A stretch of 64,000 nucleotides of DNA from Deinococcus arcticus (GCF_003028415.1 NZ_PYSV01000013.1:78817-142816); one strand, 5' to 3'. Positions 1 to 8,511 are shown, counted from the first letter of the stretch. Notes: generated by a model not told the origin, from the sequence alone. Numbers and translations: made by a program.

Positions 1-1
1 C

Positions 2-1360
2 TGCCCAAATTGCAAAAAGTTGGAAGCTCAGCTGGCCAACGTGCTCGCTGAACTTCAAGACATCAAGGCGCGTCTCGGCCTGAACAGCACGACCTCGCAC
101 CAACCTCCGAGCCAGGACAAGCCTTGGACGCCGAAGAGTGAGCGCCAGAAGACCGGCCGGTCTTCTGGCGCTCAACCAGGTCACAAGGGGAAGACGCTGA
201 AGATGGTCGAGCACCCTGACGAGGTCGTCACGCTTCCTGTCACTGGGCACTGTGGGTGTGGGCAGGCCTGGGACACCGTGACGGTCAGCGATGAACTGGC
301 GCGGCAGGTTCTGGACTTGCCAGAGATCCGACTGCATGCCGTGGAGTATCGCGCCCAAGTCAAGATCTGCCCAACCTGTCACCGCCGAGAACAGGCCGCT
401 TTTCCAGCGCACGTTCCTGGGCAGGTGCAGTACGGTCCCCAAATCCACGGCTTGGCAGTCTTTCTGAACACTGTGCACTTCGTTCCCTTGAAACGCACCG
501 CGCACATTCTGCAGGCCATCTGCGGGGCAAGTCTCAGTGACGGGACGATTGCTCTCAGCCTGAATGTGGCCGCTGAGCGTCTGGCTGCTTTTGAGACGGA
601 GCTCAAAACTGCACTCCTCAAGGAGCCTGTCCTGCACGCGGACGAGACCGGTAGCAAGGTGAATGGGACGTTGGCTTGGATGCATGTGGTGAGCTGCAGG
701 CAACTCACGCTGTACGGGCATCATGAGCAACGAGGGTACGCCGCCCTGAAGGACATGGACGTCCTTCCCCGCTTTCAGGGCACCTTGATGCATGACGCCT
801 GGAACAGCTACTTCCAACTTTCTGCACAGCACGCCTTGTGCAACGCCCATCTCCTGAGGGAATGGCGAAACCTCGACGAGGTGCATGGACAGACCTGGGC
901 TGGAGAACTCCGCAGTGCCATGCAACTCGTCTACCACGAGAATAAGGCAGGCACCCTGACCGCGGAGGGAAGAGCGGCGTTCCTGGGAACATTCGACGCA
1001 TTGGTACAAGCTGGGTTGGATGCCAACCCAGCAGCGGAACCCATTGCTGGGCAGCGAGGTCGGGCGAAGCAGACTCGGGGACGAAACTTGGCGCTGCGGT
1101 GCCAGCGGCACCGTGATAAGGTCCTGCGGTTCCTCCATGACAAACAAGTGCCGTTTGACAACAATCAGGCGGAGCGGGACATTCGGATGGCCTGCGTGAA
1201 GCGCAAAGTCTCTGGCGGTTTTCGTTCGGCGGAGGGTGGTATGAGTTTCTGCCGCATTCGAAGCTATACTTCGACGCTTCACAAGCAGGGGATGAACATA
1301 TGGCAGGGCCTCGTCAGCATTTTCCGCAATGACGTCCTTATGCCTAACTTCTCTCATTGA
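2..1360 (+). CDS. IS66-family transposase (TnpC), 5' end cut by window edge
   Basis: DDE transposase of the IS66 type. The frame is open from base 2, so the true start lies outside the window. The first visible residues ([10 protein letters not shown]) give a CxxC pair followed by a short coiled coil and the sequence [12 protein letters not shown], which is typical of the IS66 N-terminus. A zinc-binding-like cysteine cluster lies near residues 75-125. Three acidic catalytic positions are visible: the D of LHADETG, the D of LMHDAWNSY, and the E of [10 protein letters not shown]. The reading frame is intact to its stop, so the transposase may be functional. I could not identify the inverted repeats, and the accessory tnpA/tnpB genes of a full IS66 would lie to the left, outside the window. 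Confidence 0.9.
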   Translation, partial: CPNCKKLEAQLANVLAELQDIKARLGLNSTTSHQPPSQDKPWTPKSERQKTGRSSGAQPGHKGKTLKMVEHPDEVVTLPVTGHCGCGQAWDTVTVSDELARQVLDLPEIRLHAVEYRAQVKICPTCHRREQAAFPAHVPGQVQYGPQIHGLAVFLNTVHFVPLKRTAHILQAICGASLSDGTIALSLNVAAERLAAFETELKTALLKEPVLHADETGSKVNGTLAWMHVVSCRQLTLYGHHEQRGYAALKDMDVLPRFQGTLMHDAWNSYFQLSAQHALCNAHLLREWRNLDEVHGQTWAGELRSAMQLVYHENKAGTLTAEGRAAFLGTFDALVQAGLDANPAAEPIAGQRGRAKQTRGRNLALRCQRHRDKVLRFLHDKQVPFDNNQAERDIRMACVKRKVSGGFRSAEGGMSFCRIRSYTSTLHKQGMNIWQGLVSIFRNDVLMPNFSH

Positions 1361-1370
1361 GTGGGTACTT

Positions 1371-1709
1371 ATGGCGAAAGTTGACCTTACTCTTCCTGAG
1401 CAGTAGGTTATTGGTGACGTCCTTCAGGCGTTTGCATCTGGCCACTTTGTATCCGCCGACCTGATGCCTACTTTATTAGGCTATAGCTTGCAAGAGATCC
1501 AAGCGCTCTCTTATATGTGGGGAACAGTCCACTGGTCAGAACTCCATGATGAGCAACTTTGGTTGGTGGGTGCAGTGTTTTCTACACTGTGTGCTTACCC
1601 TCATGATAATTGGGGCCTGTGGTATCGATATGTTCACGTCTCCCCACAGCGCGCTGAACGCATTTTCGATAAATGGATTTACTTAACGGAATCAGAAGCG
1701 GCATACTGA
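1371..1709 (+). pseudogene. Small unknown gene with an in-frame amber codon
   Basis: An ATG at 1371 opens a frame reading MAKVDLTLPEQ, then a TAG at 1404-1406, then continues in the same frame through VIGDVLQAFASGHF to a stop at 1707-1709. The protein-like sequence on both sides of the TAG suggests one gene of about 112 codons broken by a nonsense mutation. An alternative is a shorter intact gene starting at the ATG at 1464 (81 residues). The product is rich in W, Y and H and I recognise no family. It sits between an IS66 transposase and a SUKH-like gene, so it may be part of a decaying toxin-immunity or other accessory cassette (inference). Confidence 0.4.
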
Positions 1710-1812
1710 GAATGCTTTCGTAAATAGTTCGTACGAGATGCCCAATAATACTGATTAGTCGCCTCATATCTAACTTCTAGTGTTGAGTATTTGCCGTGCG
1801 ATATACAGTTCC

Positions 1813-2265
1813 ATGAACAAACACCTGTCAATTCAAGAATTAGTCACACATTTTATCCGAGAAAAGAGCCTCTTTTCTGCGGATATCGAGGGATGTAATA
1901 AAGATGAAATTAGAGATATTTGTGAATCTCAAGATTTTTTTGATTTGCCTGTTGATTACGTCTATTTTTTAACTATTTGCGGTAAGAGATTAGGGGATTA
2001 TAACGATGAACTTGAACTAAATTATAATATTCTCGCAAATTACAAAACTTTCTTCCTCAGGATCGTGAGTGAGGATTGGCCGGATGCCGAGCTTCCGGAA
2101 AAGTTTTTTGTTTTCTCTGATCATCTTGGCTACGCTTTTTCCTGCTTTGTTGGTGCTGAATCAGGAGTTACGGTCAGAAGCTATGTGATCGGGGATTACG
2201 TTGTAGTTAATGAATTTGAAAGTTTTACTCATTGGCTTTCAATCTATATGGCGGGTTTAAGGTAA
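1813..2265 (+). CDS. SUKH (SMI1/KNR4)-like protein, probable orphan immunity protein
   Basis: A 150-residue protein with the layout of the SUKH superfamily: an N-terminal helix, then LPVDYVYFLTICGKRLGDY (the LP..Y..FL...G pattern), a central beta-rich part, and an acidic C-terminus ending FESFTHWLSIYM. Many SUKH proteins neutralise polymorphic or contact-dependent toxins, but no toxin gene is visible here. The start at 1813 is preferred over 1780 because it trims a non-conserved extension. Codon use is strikingly AT-rich against the GC-rich surroundings, which points to horizontal transfer. It lies between IS66 and the tRNA-like array. The family call rests on the pattern only. Confidence 0.55.
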   Translation: MNKHLSIQELVTHFIREKSLFSADIEGCNKDEIRDICESQDFFDLPVDYVYFLTICGKRLGDYNDELELNYNILANYKTFFLRIVSEDWPDAELPEKFFVFSDHLGYAFSCFVGAESGVTVRSYVIGDYVVVNEFESFTHWLSIYMAGLR

Positions 2266-2287
2266 CAGCCATGATCTTTCGTGCTGA

Positions 2288-2342
2288 GTGGTTACACTTG
2301 TTCATCAATGGGTCGCGGGTTCGACTCCCGCCCCGCTGCACC
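2288..2342 (+). ncRNA. tRNA-like unit 1, 5'-truncated or degenerate
   Basis: The clear part is a T-arm: stem GCGGG at 2315-2319, loop TTCGACT at 2320-2326, stem CCCGC at 2327-2331, followed by an acceptor-like 3' strand and a CACC end. Upstream GAGTGGTTA resembles a D-loop segment, and the stretch around 2296-2313 can form only a weak anticodon-like stem. No partner for the acceptor 3' strand is visible; the SUKH-like gene ends only about 20 bases before. This looks like the surviving 3' part of a unit of the array that follows. Confidence 0.5.
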
Positions 2343-2364
2343 CCTTCTTTGCAACATCACCGTG

Positions 2365-2514
2365 GGGACGGTGGTGGAACTGGTAGACACGAATGTTGCT
2401 TCCCCCGGGAGGCTTTGCCTTTGCGCCCCCTTGCCTGCCCTGCGGGCCGACGGCGAAGGCTTATTGGGAACATTTGTCGCAAGACCTGCGGGCTGGGGTC
2501 CCGCCCGTCCCCCA
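2365..2514 (+). ncRNA. Y-RNA / tRNA-like chimera (YrlA-type)
   Basis: The outer part folds like a tRNA. Acceptor GGGACGG (2365-2371) pairs perfectly with CCGTCCC (2505-2511) and is followed by CCA (2512-2514). The D-arm region 2372-2391 closely resembles that of tRNA-Leu (GGTGGAACTGGTAGACAC). A T-stem GCGGG/CCCGC (2488-2492, 2500-2504) encloses a non-canonical loop. In place of the anticodon arm is a roughly 90-nt insert closed by a 9-bp helix (2389-2397 with 2469-2477), a 4-nt one-sided bulge (2398-2401) and a CCC/GGG continuation, with inner hairpins. A bulged closing helix plus a tRNA-like module is what is known of bacterial Y RNAs, and rsr lies just downstream. Confidence 0.78.
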
Positions 2515-2525
2515 CCCCTTTTCAC

Positions 2526-2649
2526 GGAACGGCAGCTCAGCGATCAGAGCACTTTGCCAGCGCCGCACCTTGCCCGTAGAGCCGATGGCACCTGGCTTAT
2601 GGACCGCGAACCTTGGAGGTCGTGGGTTCGACTCCCACACGTTCCACCC
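2526..2649 (+). ncRNA. tRNA-like unit 3 with enlarged insert, probable second Y-type RNA
   Basis: Acceptor GGAACGG (2526-2532) pairs with ACGTTCC (2639-2645) over six of seven positions. A textbook D-arm follows (GCTC at 2535-2538, GAGC at 2547-2550). The T-arm is canonical: GTGGG (2622-2626), TTCGACT loop, CCCAC (2634-2638). Between D- and T-arms are 71 nt rather than the 23 or so of a normal tRNA. That insert contains GGCTTATGG (2594-2602), close to GGCTTATTGG (2459-2468) in unit 2, and TTTGC (2553-2557) can pair with GCGAA (2606-2610). The 3' end is ACCC rather than CCA. I read it as a second chimeric RNA with a less certain core. Confidence 0.65.
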
Positions 2650-2654
2650 CATAT

Positions 2655-2729
2655 GAACTGGTAGCTCAGAGGGCAGAGCGGCTGGCTGAATCCCAGCAGA
2701 CGCAGGTTCGAGTCCTGCCCCGTTCACCA
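2655..2729 (+). ncRNA. tRNA-like unit 4: complete cloverleaf with GAA anticodon
   Basis: A 75-nt cloverleaf. Acceptor GAACTGG (2655-2661) faces CCCGTTC (2719-2725) with one mismatch at the fifth pair. The D-arm is GCTC/GAGC. The anticodon stem is GCTGG/CCAGC (2681-2685, 2693-2697) with loop CTGAATC, which puts GAA (Phe) at 34-36. The variable loop has four bases, the T-arm is GCAGG/CCTGC with loop TTCGAGT, and ACCA is encoded at 2726-2729. Two features are unlike a working tRNA-Phe: T at position 37, normally a purine, and the acceptor mismatch. It lies in a run of tRNA-like units ending 80 bases before rsr, so it is more likely an RNA of that system or a derived tRNA than a housekeeping tRNA. 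Confidence 0.6.
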
Positions 2730-2809
2730 CCCAGGCGCGCGGCGCCGGGTCGCTGCTGGCGCATGTCCAGCACCATCTCCCCCGCCCCCACAGAGGAGGG
2801 CCGATTCCC

Positions 2810-4417
2810 ATGAAGAACCTACTGAACGCGCTGACCCCTGCCCGCCGTCCCCAGACCGAACAACTCGACCCACGCCAGGTAAACAACAACGCCGGCGGGT
2901 TTGTCTACGGCCTGAGTGACGAGGCCCGGCTGACGCGCTTTCTGATTCTGGGAACAGAGGGCGGCACGTTCTACGCGGCCGAGCGCGCACACACCACGCA
3001 GGCCACCGAATTCGTGAAGACCTTCGTGCAACTGGACGCCGCCACCGCCCTGCGCGTGACGCTGGAGGTGGTGCGCGCGGGCCGGGCACCCAGGGCTGAC
3101 CCCGCGCTCCTGGTGCTGGCCCTGGTGGCCAAGACCGCGCCGAACGCCGCCGACCGTCAGGCCGCCTGGGCCGCGCTGCCCGAGGTGGCGCGCACCGGCA
3201 CCATGCTGCTGCACTTTCTGGCGTTTGCCGATGCCCTGGGCGGCTGGGGCCGTCTGACCCGCCGGGGCGTGGCCAACGTGTACGAGACCGCCGATGTGTC
3301 CAAGCTGGCCCTGTGGGCGGTGAAGTACAAGAGCCGTGACGGCTGGAGCCAGCGTGACGCCCTGCGCAAGAGCCACCCCAAGACGGTGGACACCGAGCGC
3401 AACGCCGTGCTGAAGTTCATGGTGAGCGGCGCGCTGCCCGAGTTGGGCGCCGATGTGGAGGCCCCGGCCCTGCGCGTGATTGAAGGGCACCTGCTGGCCG
3501 CCAGCGCGGGCACGGACCAGGACGCAGCCACGCTGATGCGGGGGTACGGTCTACCCATCGAGGCAGTGCCCACGCACCTGCGCGGCGCCGAGGTCTACCG
3601 CGCCGCCATGCACACCAACGGCCTGACGTGGCTGCTGCGCAACCTGGGGAATCTGGGCCGCGTGGGCGTGCTGACGGTGAACGACCGTGACACCGTACAG
3701 GCGGTGGTGGAGCGCCTGACCAACCCGGACGCCCTGCGGCGCGGGCACATTCACCCGCTGGATGTCCTGAAGGCCCGCCTGGTCTACGCCCAGGGGCGCG
3801 GAGTGAAGGGCAAGGGCGAGTGGCTGCCGGTGCCGGCAGTGGTGGACGCGCTGGAAGACGCCTTCCACCTCGCCTTCGGAAACGTGCAGGCGGCGGGTAC
3901 GCGGCACCTGCTGGCGCTGGACGTCTCGGGCTCCATGACCTGTGGACAGGTGGCGGGCGTGCCCGGCCTCAGCCCCAACATGGCCGCCGCCGCCATGAGC
4001 CTGGTGGCCCTGCGCACCGAGGCCAGCGCGCTGACGATGGGCTTTGCCGGGCAGTTCCGGCCCCTGAACATCACAGCGCGTGACACCCTGGAAGCGGCCA
4101 TGCGCAAGGCCCAGAGCGCCAGCTTTGGCGCGACCGACTGCGCCCAGCCGATGCTGTGGGCCCTGAAGGAACGCGTGAAGGTGGACACCTTCGTGGTGTA
4201 CACCGACAACGAAACCTGGGCCGGACAGGTTCACCCCACGGTGGCCCTGGACCGCTACCGCCAGAAGATGGGCATTGGCGCGCGCCTGATCGTGGTGGGC
4301 CTGACCGCCAGCGGGTTCACGATTGCCGATCCAGGGCGGGCCGACATGCTGGACGTGGTGGGCTTCGACTCGGCGGCGCCGGGCGTGATGGCAGACTTTG
4401 CGCGGGGCACGCTGTAA
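2810..4417 (+). CDS. rsr: Ro60 orthologue Rsr (TROVE domain + vWA)
   Basis: A 535-residue ring-shaped RNA-binding protein. The N-terminal two thirds is the helical-repeat TROVE domain; VYGLSDEARLTRFLILGTEGGTFY near the N-terminus is a strong family signature. The C-terminus is a von Willebrand A-like fold with a MIDAS motif DVSGSM starting near residue 371. Deinococcus Rsr is known to bind Y RNA and to work with exoribonucleases in rRNA maturation under stress and in RNA decay after UV damage. The Shine-Dalgarno GAGGAGGG lies just before the ATG. The upstream 2288-2729 array supplies candidate Y RNAs. No rtcB or rtcA lies in the window. Confidence 0.95.
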   Translation: MKNLLNALTPARRPQTEQLDPRQVNNNAGGFVYGLSDEARLTRFLILGTEGGTFYAAERAHTTQATEFVKTFVQLDAATALRVTLEVVRAGRAPRADPALLVLALVAKTAPNAADRQAAWAALPEVARTGTMLLHFLAFADALGGWGRLTRRGVANVYETADVSKLALWAVKYKSRDGWSQRDALRKSHPKTVDTERNAVLKFMVSGALPELGADVEAPALRVIEGHLLAASAGTDQDAATLMRGYGLPIEAVPTHLRGAEVYRAAMHTNGLTWLLRNLGNLGRVGVLTVNDRDTVQAVVERLTNPDALRRGHIHPLDVLKARLVYAQGRGVKGKGEWLPVPAVVDALEDAFHLAFGNVQAAGTRHLLALDVSGSMTCGQVAGVPGLSPNMAAAAMSLVALRTEASALTMGFAGQFRPLNITARDTLEAAMRKAQSASFGATDCAQPMLWALKERVKVDTFVVYTDNETWAGQVHPTVALDRYRQKMGIGARLIVVGLTASGFTIADPGRADMLDVVGFDSAAPGVMADFARGTL

Positions 4418-4442
4418 GCGGGCCGGTGGCAGATGGCCCAGC

Positions 4443-4494
4443 GCACAAAGCAGATGGCAGAGGCCCCTGCGAGCCTCTGCCATCTGCTTTGTGC
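4443..4494. terminator. Perfect 22-bp hairpin between convergent genes
   Basis: Arms 4443-4464 and 4473-4494 are perfectly complementary over 22 bp around an 8-nt loop. The hairpin lies between the stops of rsr (+) and the 5'-nucleotidase (-), so it probably ends transcription from both sides. There is no long T-run on either side. Confidence 0.7.
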
Positions 4495-4504
4495 CTACTG
4501 CCGC

Positions 4505-6259
4505 TTAGGGCAGAACGACGATGCGGCCCTTGACGGTGTTGGTCAGGCTGGGGCCCTTGGCCTTCAGGTAGTTGCTCAGCACGTCGGTGTCGGCGAGGCC
4601 CGGCAGCTGCACCACGTCGGTGGCGCTCTTGAACGCAGCAAAGTTGTCGCCGCCGCCCGCCAGGAAGTTGTTGGTGACGACGCGGTACTTGGCCGTGGCG
4701 CTGATGGGCGTGCCGTTCAACGTGATGTCGGCAATGTTGATCTTGCTGCCAGCCGGGGCGCTCTGGCTGTACTTGTAGCTGAAGCCCTCGGAGACCTGCA
4801 GCAGCTTCACGGCGGTGGCGTTGGCACCCGAGAACTGCTGCTCCAGCACCTCGTCAATCTGCTGGCCGGTCAGGCTCAGAACGGTGGTGGTGTTGCCAAA
4901 GGGATGCACGGCGAACACGTCACCGAAGTTCACAGCGTTGCCCGGCTTGATCTTGGTGCTGTCGGGCAGATCCGAGCGGATGCCGCCGGGGTTCATCAGG
5001 CCGATCTGGGCGCCCTGGGGCTTGCCGGCGTCCAGCAGCGCGTCGGCCACCACGTCGCCCAGCGCACTTTCGATGGTGCGGTCCTGCGCGCCAGCGGCCG
5101 TGTAGCCGCGCCGGATCTGCGGCGAGCCCAGACGGGCAATCTCCACACTGCTGATGGCCTCGACCCGGGCCTTGGCGGTGGTCACCAGCTGGGTCATGCC
5201 GAAGTCCAGCTGCCCGGCCTTGGCGCGGGCGTCGTAATCCACGACGAGGTTGGCGGCCTTTACCGTCATGACCTTGTGGTTGGCCTTGTCCACGGTCAGG
5301 TCCAGGCGCTGCAACAGGTGGCCGTACTGCTCGCCCTGAATCACGATGCGGTCCTTGCCGGTGGGATCGGGCACGAGGCAGTTGTAGCCCTTGTGGCTGT
5401 GACCCGTGATAATCGCGCTGACTGCCGGGTCCACCGCCGTGGCAATCTTGTAGATGGGGCTGTCGGTTTTCAGGCTCTTGCAACCCACGGTGGCGTAGTT
5501 GTCGGTGCTGCCAGCGGCGATTTCCCCGCCCTCATGAATCAGCATGATGATCGCGTCGGGGTTCTGGGCCTTGATCTCGGGCAGCACCCGGTTCACGGCC
5601 GCTGCGGGGTCACTGAAGGTCAGGTCCTTGACGCCCTCGGGCGACACGATGCCGGGGGTTTCGGCGGTCACGGCGCCCACGAAGGCAATGCGGGCGCCGC
5701 CCACCTGCTCAATCACGTAGGACTTGAAGGGACTGCCGGTCTTGCCGGAAGCGGCGTTGTAGGCCACGTTCGCGGCAATCCACTGGAAGCTCGCGCCCCG
5801 GTAGTTCGGGTCGAACTTGCAGGCTTTGGCGGTGTCGTTGCTGGCGCAGCCGCCGTTTTGCATGCGCAGCAGCTCGGCCAGGCCCTGGTCGAACTCGTGG
5901 TTGCCCAGTGCGCTCACCCGCATGCCCATGGCGTTCAGGGCGTACACGGCCGGCTCGTCGCGCAGCAGGCCCGAGGAAATGGGGCTGGCGCCGATCAGGT
6001 CGCCGCCCCCCACAAAGATGGTGTTGGGGTTGGCCTTGCGTGCGTCGCTCAGTTCAGCGGCAATGGCTTCCACGCCGCCGGCCCGGATGTCGGCGGTGGC
6101 TCCAGCAGGCCGGAACCCACTGGGTTCCAGGTAGCCGTGAAAGTCGTTCAGGCCCAGAACGGTCACGTTCACGGGATCAGCAGGAAGCGTCGTGTTGGGG
6201 GGCGTGCAGGCGCTCAGGCCCAGGGCCACCGTCAGCAGCAGCAGGGGGGTTTTTTTCAT
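4505..6259 (-). CDS. 5'-nucleotidase / 2',3'-cyclic phosphodiesterase-family lipoprotein (UshA-like)
   Basis: A 584-residue exported metallophosphatase. The signal peptide is [18 protein letters not shown], with lipobox LSAC, so it is probably a lipoprotein. The N-terminal calcineurin-like metallophosphoesterase domain carries [25 protein letters not shown] and GHSHKG. The C-terminal 5'-nucleotidase domain carries [32 protein letters not shown] and [11 protein letters not shown]. Such enzymes scavenge nucleotides outside the cytoplasm. A paralogue with the same layout lies at 61227-62915. The gene is monocistronic, with a convergent hairpin at its 3' end and murF diverging on the other side. 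Confidence 0.93.
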   Translation of the reverse strand: MKKTPLLLLTVALGLSACTPPNTTLPADPVNVTVLGLNDFHGYLEPSGFRPAGATADIRAGGVEAIAAELSDARKANPNTIFVGGGDLIGASPISSGLLRDEPAVYALNAMGMRVSALGNHEFDQGLAELLRMQNGGCASNDTAKACKFDPNYRGASFQWIAANVAYNAASGKTGSPFKSYVIEQVGGARIAFVGAVTAETPGIVSPEGVKDLTFSDPAAAVNRVLPEIKAQNPDAIIMLIHEGGEIAAGSTDNYATVGCKSLKTDSPIYKIATAVDPAVSAIITGHSHKGYNCLVPDPTGKDRIVIQGEQYGHLLQRLDLTVDKANHKVMTVKAANLVVDYDARAKAGQLDFGMTQLVTTAKARVEAISSVEIARLGSPQIRRGYTAAGAQDRTIESALGDVVADALLDAGKPQGAQIGLMNPGGIRSDLPDSTKIKPGNAVNFGDVFAVHPFGNTTTVLSLTGQQIDEVLEQQFSGANATAVKLLQVSEGFSYKYSQSAPAGSKINIADITLNGTPISATAKYRVVTNNFLAGGGDNFAAFKSATDVVQLPGLADTDVLSNYLKAKGPSLTNTVKGRIVVLP

Positions 6260-6360
6260 AAGAACGTTCGCATTCTACTCATCTGCTCTCATGGCTATGT
6301 GAGCTTGTTGGCACTTCGCTGTGCCCACCTGCCGGGGGGGCTCTCTGGTAGCCTCGCGCC

Positions 6361-7665
6361 ATGCTCGACCCCCGCGCCGCGCCGCTGTCCGCCGCCCTCC
6401 ACCCACAGGCCCGCCCGGCCCGGCGCCTGACCTGGGACTCGCGCGAGGCAGGCCCCGACACCGCCTTTGTGGCCCTGCCCGGTGAACGCATGCACGGCAA
6501 CGCCTTCGTGGAAGCAGCCCTGGCCGCCGGGGCACCCTTCGTTCTGACCGACCTGGACGTGCCGCGCGCCCTGCGGGTACCGGACGCCCGGGCGGCGCTG
6601 TTTGCCTGGGCCCGCGCCGAGCGCACCCGCGCCCCGCTGGTCGTGGGCATCACCGGCAGCGCCGGCAAGACCACCGCCAAAAGTTACGCCGCCGCCGCCC
6701 TGCAGGCCCTGTACATGCCGGTGTACAACACCCTGCCCGCCATCGCGTGCTTTCTGATTGAGCAGGGCGGCGCCCAGCAGCCGCTGGTGGTGGAAATGGG
6801 CATTGACCGCCCCGGTGAGATGGCCGAACTGGTCGACCTCGTGCGGCCCGACGTGGGGGTGGTGACCTCGATTGGGCCCGCGCACCTGGAGCAGCTGGGC
6901 AGCATCGAGAACATCGCCCGGGAAAAGGGCGGCATTCTGCAGGGCACGCGCGCGCTGGTGGGCGCGCAGGCGAGCGCCTATTACCCCGGCGTGGACAGCT
7001 ACGGCTTTGGCGACGTGACCTTTGCCGGTCAGAGCCTGCGCGTGACCCCGGAAGGCTCGCGCTTCTCCTTTGCGGGGGTGCCGGTCTTCCTGCCGCACGC
7101 CGCCCAGGTACAGGCCGAGGCCGCCGTGCTGGGACTGGTGCTGGCCCGGGAGGCGGGCGTGCCTCTGCCGGACGCCGCCGCCCGCCTGCGCGCCGTGCAG
7201 GTGCCCGGCGGACGCTACCGGGTTCACCCCGGAGCCGTGACCGTGATTGACGACGCCTACAACGCCTCTCCCGTGGCGGTCCGCGCCGCGCTGGACGCGC
7301 TGGGCGCCCTGCCCGGCCGCAGGATCAGCGTGCTGGGCCGCATGCTGGAACTGGGACCCACCGAGCGCGATCTGCACGCCGAGGTGGGCGCCCACGCCCG
7401 GACACGCGCCGACGTGACCTATGGTGTGGGCGCCTTCGCTGCCGAACTGGGCGAGCGGGCCTACGCCACGGTGCCCGAACTGACCGCCGCCCTGCTGGCG
7501 GACCTGCGCGCCGGGGACGTGGTGCTGGTCAAGGCCAGTCGCGGCATTTCCTGGAGCCCCGAGCGCCGGGCGCAGGAGGGCGTGGGGCTGGACACCGTGG
7601 TGCAGGCGCTGCTGGCGGCGCGGGCACCGCTGGACGCTCAGGTGGAGCGGCCGGACGGGACATAG
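6361..7665 (+). CDS. murF: UDP-N-acetylmuramoyl-tripeptide--D-alanyl-D-alanine ligase
   Basis: A Mur ligase of 434 residues, slightly short for MurF. The N-terminal substrate domain begins with RLTWDSREAGPDTAFVALPG, as in MurF. The central ATPase has GITGSAGKTT near residue 100, VEMGIDRPGEM and TSIGPAHLEQLGS. The C-terminal domain starts with VIDDAYNASPVAVRAAL. The EMG signature and the DSR start favour MurF over MurC, MurD or MurE. It adds D-Ala-D-Ala to the UDP-MurNAc tripeptide in the cytoplasm, completing the peptidoglycan pentapeptide precursor. It stands alone here, away from other mur genes. Confidence 0.9.
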   Translation: MLDPRAAPLSAALHPQARPARRLTWDSREAGPDTAFVALPGERMHGNAFVEAALAAGAPFVLTDLDVPRALRVPDARAALFAWARAERTRAPLVVGITGSAGKTTAKSYAAAALQALYMPVYNTLPAIACFLIEQGGAQQPLVVEMGIDRPGEMAELVDLVRPDVGVVTSIGPAHLEQLGSIENIAREKGGILQGTRALVGAQASAYYPGVDSYGFGDVTFAGQSLRVTPEGSRFSFAGVPVFLPHAAQVQAEAAVLGLVLAREAGVPLPDAAARLRAVQVPGGRYRVHPGAVTVIDDAYNASPVAVRAALDALGALPGRRISVLGRMLELGPTERDLHAEVGAHARTRADVTYGVGAFAAELGERAYATVPELTAALLADLRAGDVVLVKASRGISWSPERRAQEGVGLDTVVQALLAARAPLDAQVERPDGT

Positions 7666-7719
7666 GACTCAACCCGAATCTTCACGCCCCTCAGGGTCTG
7701 GCGTGCCCAGAATGCAGGC

Positions 7720-8460
7720 ATGCGTTTCCTGCTGCCTCTGGCTCTGCTGCTCACGGCCTGCACGCCGGCCGTCCTGTCTGGGCCCATGTCCTCTGGGCCG
7801 GCCGACTGGCCGTTCCGGGCCGCCTTCAGTGAGCTGGGCGTGGCCTGGGTGTCTGGGGGGCGGGCCTGCGTGGCGCGCGCGCCGTCATTTCAGCCGGTCT
7901 GTCCCAGGCTGTCAGGAGCGGTGGATGTGGCGTGGGCCCAGGGCGACGCCTGGGCTGCGCTGCCGGGGCAGGGACTGCTGGTCACCCTGGACCGCGCGCC
8001 GCGCACCGTGAACGTGGGCCGCGTGGTTGCCCTGAGCGCCACCCGCGCCTACCGCGAGGATGGCAGCGCCGTGGACTACACCGGCCAGCGGGTGCCCGGG
8101 GTACGCGGCGCCCCCCAGGCCGCGCTCACGGGCCCCCAGGGCGAGGACTACGCGCTGCTGCACAGCCGGGTGGTGCGCCCGGGCCAGGAAGGTGGGCAGG
8201 GTCCGGCCGCCTTTCTGGCTCCCACCCCCACCGGCGTGGTGGGCGCGGCACACCCCCAGGTGCAGACCCCCACCGGCACCTACCGGCTGACCGGTCAGGC
8301 CCTGGTGCGGCTGGACGCCGCCGGGCAGGTGCGCGCGCAGGTGCCCCACAGCGAGGGCCGCCTGGGGCTGGTGGGCACCGAACTGGTCACGGTCAGCCCG
8401 GGCGGTCAGCTGCGCCGCTTTGGCCCCGATCTGCAGGAGTGGACGCCAGCGCAGCGGTAA
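7720..8460 (+). CDS. Putative lipoprotein, function unknown
   Basis: A 246-residue protein with signal sequence MRFLLPLALLLTAC, ending in a lipobox (LLTAC), so export and lipidation are likely. The mature part is made of short repeated beta-like segments such as AWVSGG, ALPGQG, ALTGPQGEDYALL and LVRLDAAGQV, reminiscent of a small beta-propeller or WD-like fold. I recognise no specific family. It follows murF by 54 bases on the same strand and may share its transcript. Confidence 0.7.
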   Translation: MRFLLPLALLLTACTPAVLSGPMSSGPADWPFRAAFSELGVAWVSGGRACVARAPSFQPVCPRLSGAVDVAWAQGDAWAALPGQGLLVTLDRAPRTVNVGRVVALSATRAYREDGSAVDYTGQRVPGVRGAPQAALTGPQGEDYALLHSRVVRPGQEGGQGPAAFLAPTPTGVVGAAHPQVQTPTGTYRLTGQALVRLDAAGQVRAQVPHSEGRLGLVGTELVTVSPGGQLRRFGPDLQEWTPAQR

Positions 8461-8511
8461 GCGATGAAGGCGCCGGGCTTGCCGGAATCCCCTTCTCCTC
8501 TTACTCCATCT

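Noticed and set aside
2232..2889. Several small open frames over the tRNA-like array
   Set aside because: They cover sequence explained by tRNA-like stems, and the predicted peptides have no family features.
4433..6430. A 665-codon plus-strand frame opposite the first 5'-nucleotidase
   Set aside because: The minus-strand product has signal peptide, lipobox and all metal motifs; the plus frame is Val/Gly/His-rich antisense.
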